Source: Streptomyces sp. NBC_01314
GTDB lineage: Bacteria; Actinomycetota; Actinomycetes; Streptomycetales; Streptomycetaceae
Assembly (NCBI RefSeq): GCF_041435215.1
Contig: NZ_CP108394.1
Location: 930,001-994,000, forward strand
Direction: 5' to 3'
Length of the DNA: 64,000 nt
The position numbers were made by a program, and so were the translations under genes. The notes under the pieces are model-generated. The model searched no databases and was not told the DNA's origin. It worked only from the letters and a program-made list of their open reading frames with translations. This document shows, in pieces, positions 61,335 to 64,000 of this stretch (positions within the stretch are counted from its first letter, which is position 1; every line of letters starts with the position of its first letter).

Positions 61335-61985
61335 GTGGCCGAGGAGCGGTGGCCCCGCGCTGTCGAGGAGTTCGACAAGCATCTGAGCGAACTCGACTGG
61401 AGTCACCGGAGCGAGTCCCGGAGAGCCATCCTTGAGGTGTTCCTCCGACTGGCCACCGAGAACGGGTTCAACTCCGTCTCCATGCGCATGATCGCCAAGG
61501 AGATGGCCATCAAGGCCCCGAGCCTGTACAACCACTTCCCGGACGGTCGCGACGAGATCGTCGCCGAGTCTCTCCGCCGGCACTTCTACAAGTTCGGCAT
61601 CGCCGTACTCGACGGCGTGCGTGATGTCCCCGACCCCGGGGACGGCTGGCGCCGGATGGTGCACGTGCACCTGACCCGACAGGTCGAGCTTCCCGAGAGC
61701 AACCTGTGGGACCTGCTGGTGGCGACCGACCAGGTCGTCCGCTTCCTCCCGCAGCCGCTCCGCGCAGAAGTCGATGCCTGGGTCGACCTGTACGAGGCGC
61801 TGTATCGCGCCGCGGCCCAGGACATGGGGTTCGGCCCGTCGGTCCAGCAGGTCAAGCTCGTGATGACCGTGCTTGAAGGCGCGAATCGCTGGGTCATGTG
61901 GGACGGCGAGCCCCGGTCGCTCGCCGCGCTGGTCGAGAAGGCGAACACGGCCACCCTCGCCCTGCTGGAACTCGCCATGGACTAG
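61335..61985 (+). CDS. TetR-family transcriptional regulator
   Basis: 216 residues from the GTG at 61335, with AGGGAG eight bases upstream; the open frame before it (from 61269) covers the operator region and looks non-coding. HTH: RRAILEVFLRLATENGFNSV, SMRMIAKEMAIKAPSLYNHF, then PDGRDEIVAES. The C-terminal ligand domain is typical in size. It is divergent from the D-lactate-dehydrogenase-like gene and probably represses it. An IS630-type element begins at its stop codon (CTAGTGTCC), so the last residues could differ from the ancestral ones. Confidence 0.9.
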   Translation: MAEERWPRAVEEFDKHLSELDWSHRSESRRAILEVFLRLATENGFNSVSMRMIAKEMAIKAPSLYNHFPDGRDEIVAESLRRHFYKFGIAVLDGVRDVPDPGDGWRRMVHVHLTRQVELPESNLWDLLVATDQVVRFLPQPLRAEVDAWVDLYEALYRAAAQDMGFGPSVQQVKLVMTVLEGANRWVMWDGEPRSLAALVEKANTATLALLELAMD

Positions 61986-62026
61986 TGTCCTGAGTCTTTG
62001 ATTCACTGAAGAAGTAGGCTGGGCTC

Positions 62027-62917
62027 ATGGCGCGTATGGGTCGGCCGACGGTCGAGGTGGTCCTGACAGACGACGAGCGGGATACGTTGCTGCGCTGGTC
62101 GCGGCGGGCGACGTCGTCGCAGGCTTTGGCGTTGCGGTGCCGGATCGTTCTGGCCTGCGCCCAGGGTGGCTCAAATACCGTCGTGGGTACGGAGCTTGGG
62201 GTGCACCCGGTGACGGTGGCCAAGTGGCGCAAGCGGTTCGCGTCCGATCGGCTTCAGGGCCTGTCGGACGAGCCGCGGCCAGGGCCGCCGCGCACGGTGA
62301 GCGACGAGAAGGTCGAGGAGGTCGTGGTGCGCACGCTGGAGTCCACCCCGAAGAACGCCACGCACTGGTCGACGCGGGAGATGGCCGAGGCCAGCGGCTT
62401 GTCGCAGTCCACGGTCTCCAGGATCTGGCGGACCTTCGGCCTCAAGCCGCACCTGGTGGACACCTTCAAGCTGTCCAAGGACCCGCAGTTCATCGAGAAG
62501 GTCCGCGACGTCGTCGGTCTGTACCTGGACCCGCCGGAGCGGGCGATCGTGCTGTGCGTGGACGAGAAGTCGCAGATCCAGGCGCTGGACCGGTCCGCGC
62601 CGGTACTGCCGATGATGCCCGGCATGCCCGAGCGCCGCACCCACGACTATGTGCGCGGTGGGGTGACGGCCCTGTTCGCCGCGCTGAACGCTGCGACCGG
62701 CGAGGTCATCTCCTCCATCCACCGCCGGCACCGCGCGGTGGAGTTCAAGAAGTTCCTGGCCAAGCTCGACAAGGAGGTGCCCGAGCACCTCGATGTCCAC
62801 CTGATCTGCGACAACTACGCCACTCACAAGACCCCCGCGATCCAGAAGTGGCTGCTGGCCCACCCCCGGTTCCATATGCACTTCACGCCGACCAGCGCCT
62901 CCTGGCTCAACCAGGTC
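62027..62917 (+). CDS. IS630-family transposase, 5' exon
   Basis: 297 codons before the intron. N-terminal HTH domain (GTELGVHPVTVAKWRKRFAS, TREMAEASGLSQSTVSRIWR) and DDE domain: first catalytic Asp in VLCVDEKSQIQALDRS, second in LICDNYATHKTPAIQ. The exon ends at SASWLNQV; in intact relatives the next residues are ERWF-like and carry the third catalytic Glu, so that residue lies in exon 2 beyond the window. Without splicing, translation stops after five intron codons (VRHEVA-like end at 62938) and the protein should be inactive. Confidence 0.85.
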
Positions 62918-64000
62918 GTGCGACACGAAGTCGCTTGAGAAGAGTGGGAATCACCAAGGAGGTTCGACGATGTCGAAGGTGTAGACCCGAGCCAGTGCAC
63001 AGGGCTCGTTCCCGCCTCAGCGTGCGTCGCGAGTGATCGCGGGGTGCGAAGCCTGAGGAAAGGTCCAAGGATTCCCGTTCCATCCGGGGATTACAGGCCG
63101 GGAAATGCCGGACGGGTGAATGCGAATGAACCCTTGATGATGCCTCGTCATGAGCACTCTCGCCGATGGGTTGTTTCAGCGGGAGATAGGGACTGGCCAT
63201 TGAAAAGTGGCAGGCGCCGACCGGAGATATCTGACCGGTCGGGAGTGCACCGCCGTCCCCGGGGTGCAGAGGGCACCCTCCCCGGCAGCACCTCTCTCAT
63301 GCGGAACGTGACAACCCCGATGGAGTCCAGGCAATAAGTTTCTGGCCTGGTAAGCCAACCGCAAGTAAGGCCCAAATCTCCAGCGGGCGCAGGAAGACCC
63401 AGCAAGCGAATGCCGGTGGCCGAAAGGCAGCAGGAAACCGGGAACCACATGCCGACACCTCCGTCGGCGGTTCCCGCATAACTGGCCGGATAGGGGCCGA
63501 TACCCCGACCTGAAAGGGTGCTGACGTGGGTCTGGTGAGCTTGTGAAGGCACGAAGACCGAAGACACCGGAACCGAAGGAAAAGTTGGACGTCATGACGA
63601 CACACGCGGCCGGGACGGCGCAAGCCGCAGCGACCGCCGTCGGCATAGCGAACGGACCGGAGGGCGAGATCACCGACTGGCCGTCGATCGACTGGCGGAG
63701 GGTCGAGGACGACGTACGGCGTCTGCGGCAGCGCATCTTCACGGCATCGCAGGCAGGAGACCTGGCCAAGGTCAGGAATCTGCAGAAGCTGATGCTCCGC
63801 TCCCGCGCCAACGCACTCGTGAGTGTGCGGCGGGTCACGGAGGTCAACGCTGGCCGCAAGACGGCGGGGGTTGACGGGAAAGTCGTCCTGCCGCCCCAGG
63901 AAAAGGCCGAGCTGGCCGACTGGGTCCAGCATGGCGCGGCCCCGTGGAAACCCAAGCCCGTCAAGCGGGTGTATATCGCCAAGGCGAATGGAAAACAGCG
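62918..64000 (+). mobile_element. Group II intron (5' part) inserted in the IS630 transposase
   Basis: The intron begins GTGCGACACGAAGTCGCT, matching 17 of 18 bases of the first intron's start (GTGCGACACGAGGTCGCT) apart from A/G at position 12. About 675 nt of ribozyme sequence precede an RT gene. The 3' half is outside the window. The two introns share RT sequence and 5' end but sit in unrelated transposase genes and on opposite strands. Confidence 0.82.
63594..64000 (+). CDS. Group II intron reverse transcriptase, N-terminal part
   Basis: The frame starts ATG at 63594 (AAGGAAAAG upstream) and is open to the window edge: 135 full codons are visible. It shares VRRLRQRIF and ASQAGDLAKVRNLQKLMLRS with the first intron's RT, then GRKTAGVDGKVVLPP and VKRVYIAKANGKQ of RT block 1. 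It is truncated by the window, not visibly broken. The catalytic YADD region is outside. Confidence 0.88.
   Translation, partial: MTTHAAGTAQAAATAVGIANGPEGEITDWPSIDWRRVEDDVRRLRQRIFTASQAGDLAKVRNLQKLMLRSRANALVSVRRVTEVNAGRKTAGVDGKVVLPPQEKAELADWVQHGAAPWKPKPVKRVYIAKANGKQ

Larger units (their letters stand above)
61984..64000 (+). mobile_element. IS630-type element, interrupted by a group II intron (right part outside the window)
   Basis: The element appears to start at the TA in the TetR stop codon, followed by GTGTCCTGAGTCTTTG, 42 bp before the transposase ATG. IS630 elements insert at TA and duplicate it. The transposase gene is split at 62917 by an intron extending past 64000, so neither exon 2 nor the right inverted repeat can be seen. 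Confidence 0.7.

Overview
The window is high-GC actinobacterial chromosome, almost certainly Streptomyces. GC-rich third codon positions dominate the real genes, GTG and TTG starts are common, and several genes match Streptomyces-typical families (SCO5918, SCO6745, LacI, DeoR, IclR and LysR regulators, twin-arginine lipoproteins, F420-type LLM enzymes). It looks like accessory or arm-type DNA: many sugar and small-molecule uptake systems, secreted hydrolases, mobile elements and gene remnants.

Left part (1-11.6 kb). After the tail of a STAS-domain gene and a long bidirectional hairpin come two divergent operons: a peptide/nickel-type ABC importer (binding protein, two permeases, one fused double ATPase) on the minus strand, and a five-gene plus-strand operon (Fe/2-oxoglutarate oxygenase, SbnB-like dehydrogenase, fold-III PLP decarboxylase, SbnA-like PLP synthase, MATE exporter). 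The shared promoter carries two matches to the DmdR/IdeR iron box. I read this as a complete make-export-reimport metallophore system without NRPS or NIS synthetase, possibly making an EDDS-like or diaminopropionate-derived aminopolycarboxylate. It is the best candidate for an undescribed system here.

11.6-23.7 kb. An epimerase remnant, an unknown gene, a SCO6745-family gene divergent from a LysR gene, a NIPSNAP gene and two tandem secreted propeller-like proteins. Then a ribose/fructose-type ABC system with LacI regulator, PfkB kinase and a small ABM monooxygenase, tied together by a repeated TGTCATCGTTGAC operator.

23.8-27.5 kb. An IS200/IS605-type tnpB gene is split by a 2.49 kb group II intron encoding an RT-maturase-HNH protein. 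Removing the intron restores a 406-codon tnpB. An orphan copy of the element's terminal hairpin lies at 27.77 kb.

27.8-44.8 kb. Small membrane protein and lipoprotein genes, a broken gene, a MalEFG-type ABC operon divergent from a LacI gene and a GH3 glycosidase, a TSUP transporter, a large Tat-exported GH95 protein with discoidin-like domains, an LLM oxidoreductase and an IPNS-like oxygenase preceded by a cysteine-ending leader peptide.

44.9-61.2 kb. An amino-acid ABC operon ending in homocysteine S-methyltransferase with divergent IclR control; a second IclR gene; a membrane Ser/Thr kinase; a 1.5 kb gene-poor stretch; a cold-shock block (SCO5918 family, CBS protein, DEAD-box helicase, CspA-type protein); a DeoR regulator next to a frameshifted class II aldolase remnant; and a D-lactate-dehydrogenase-like FAD/Fe-S protein divergent from a TetR regulator.

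Right edge (62-64 kb). An IS630-type transposase is interrupted by a second, related group II intron in the opposite orientation, immediately before the expected third catalytic residue. Its RT gene runs off the window.
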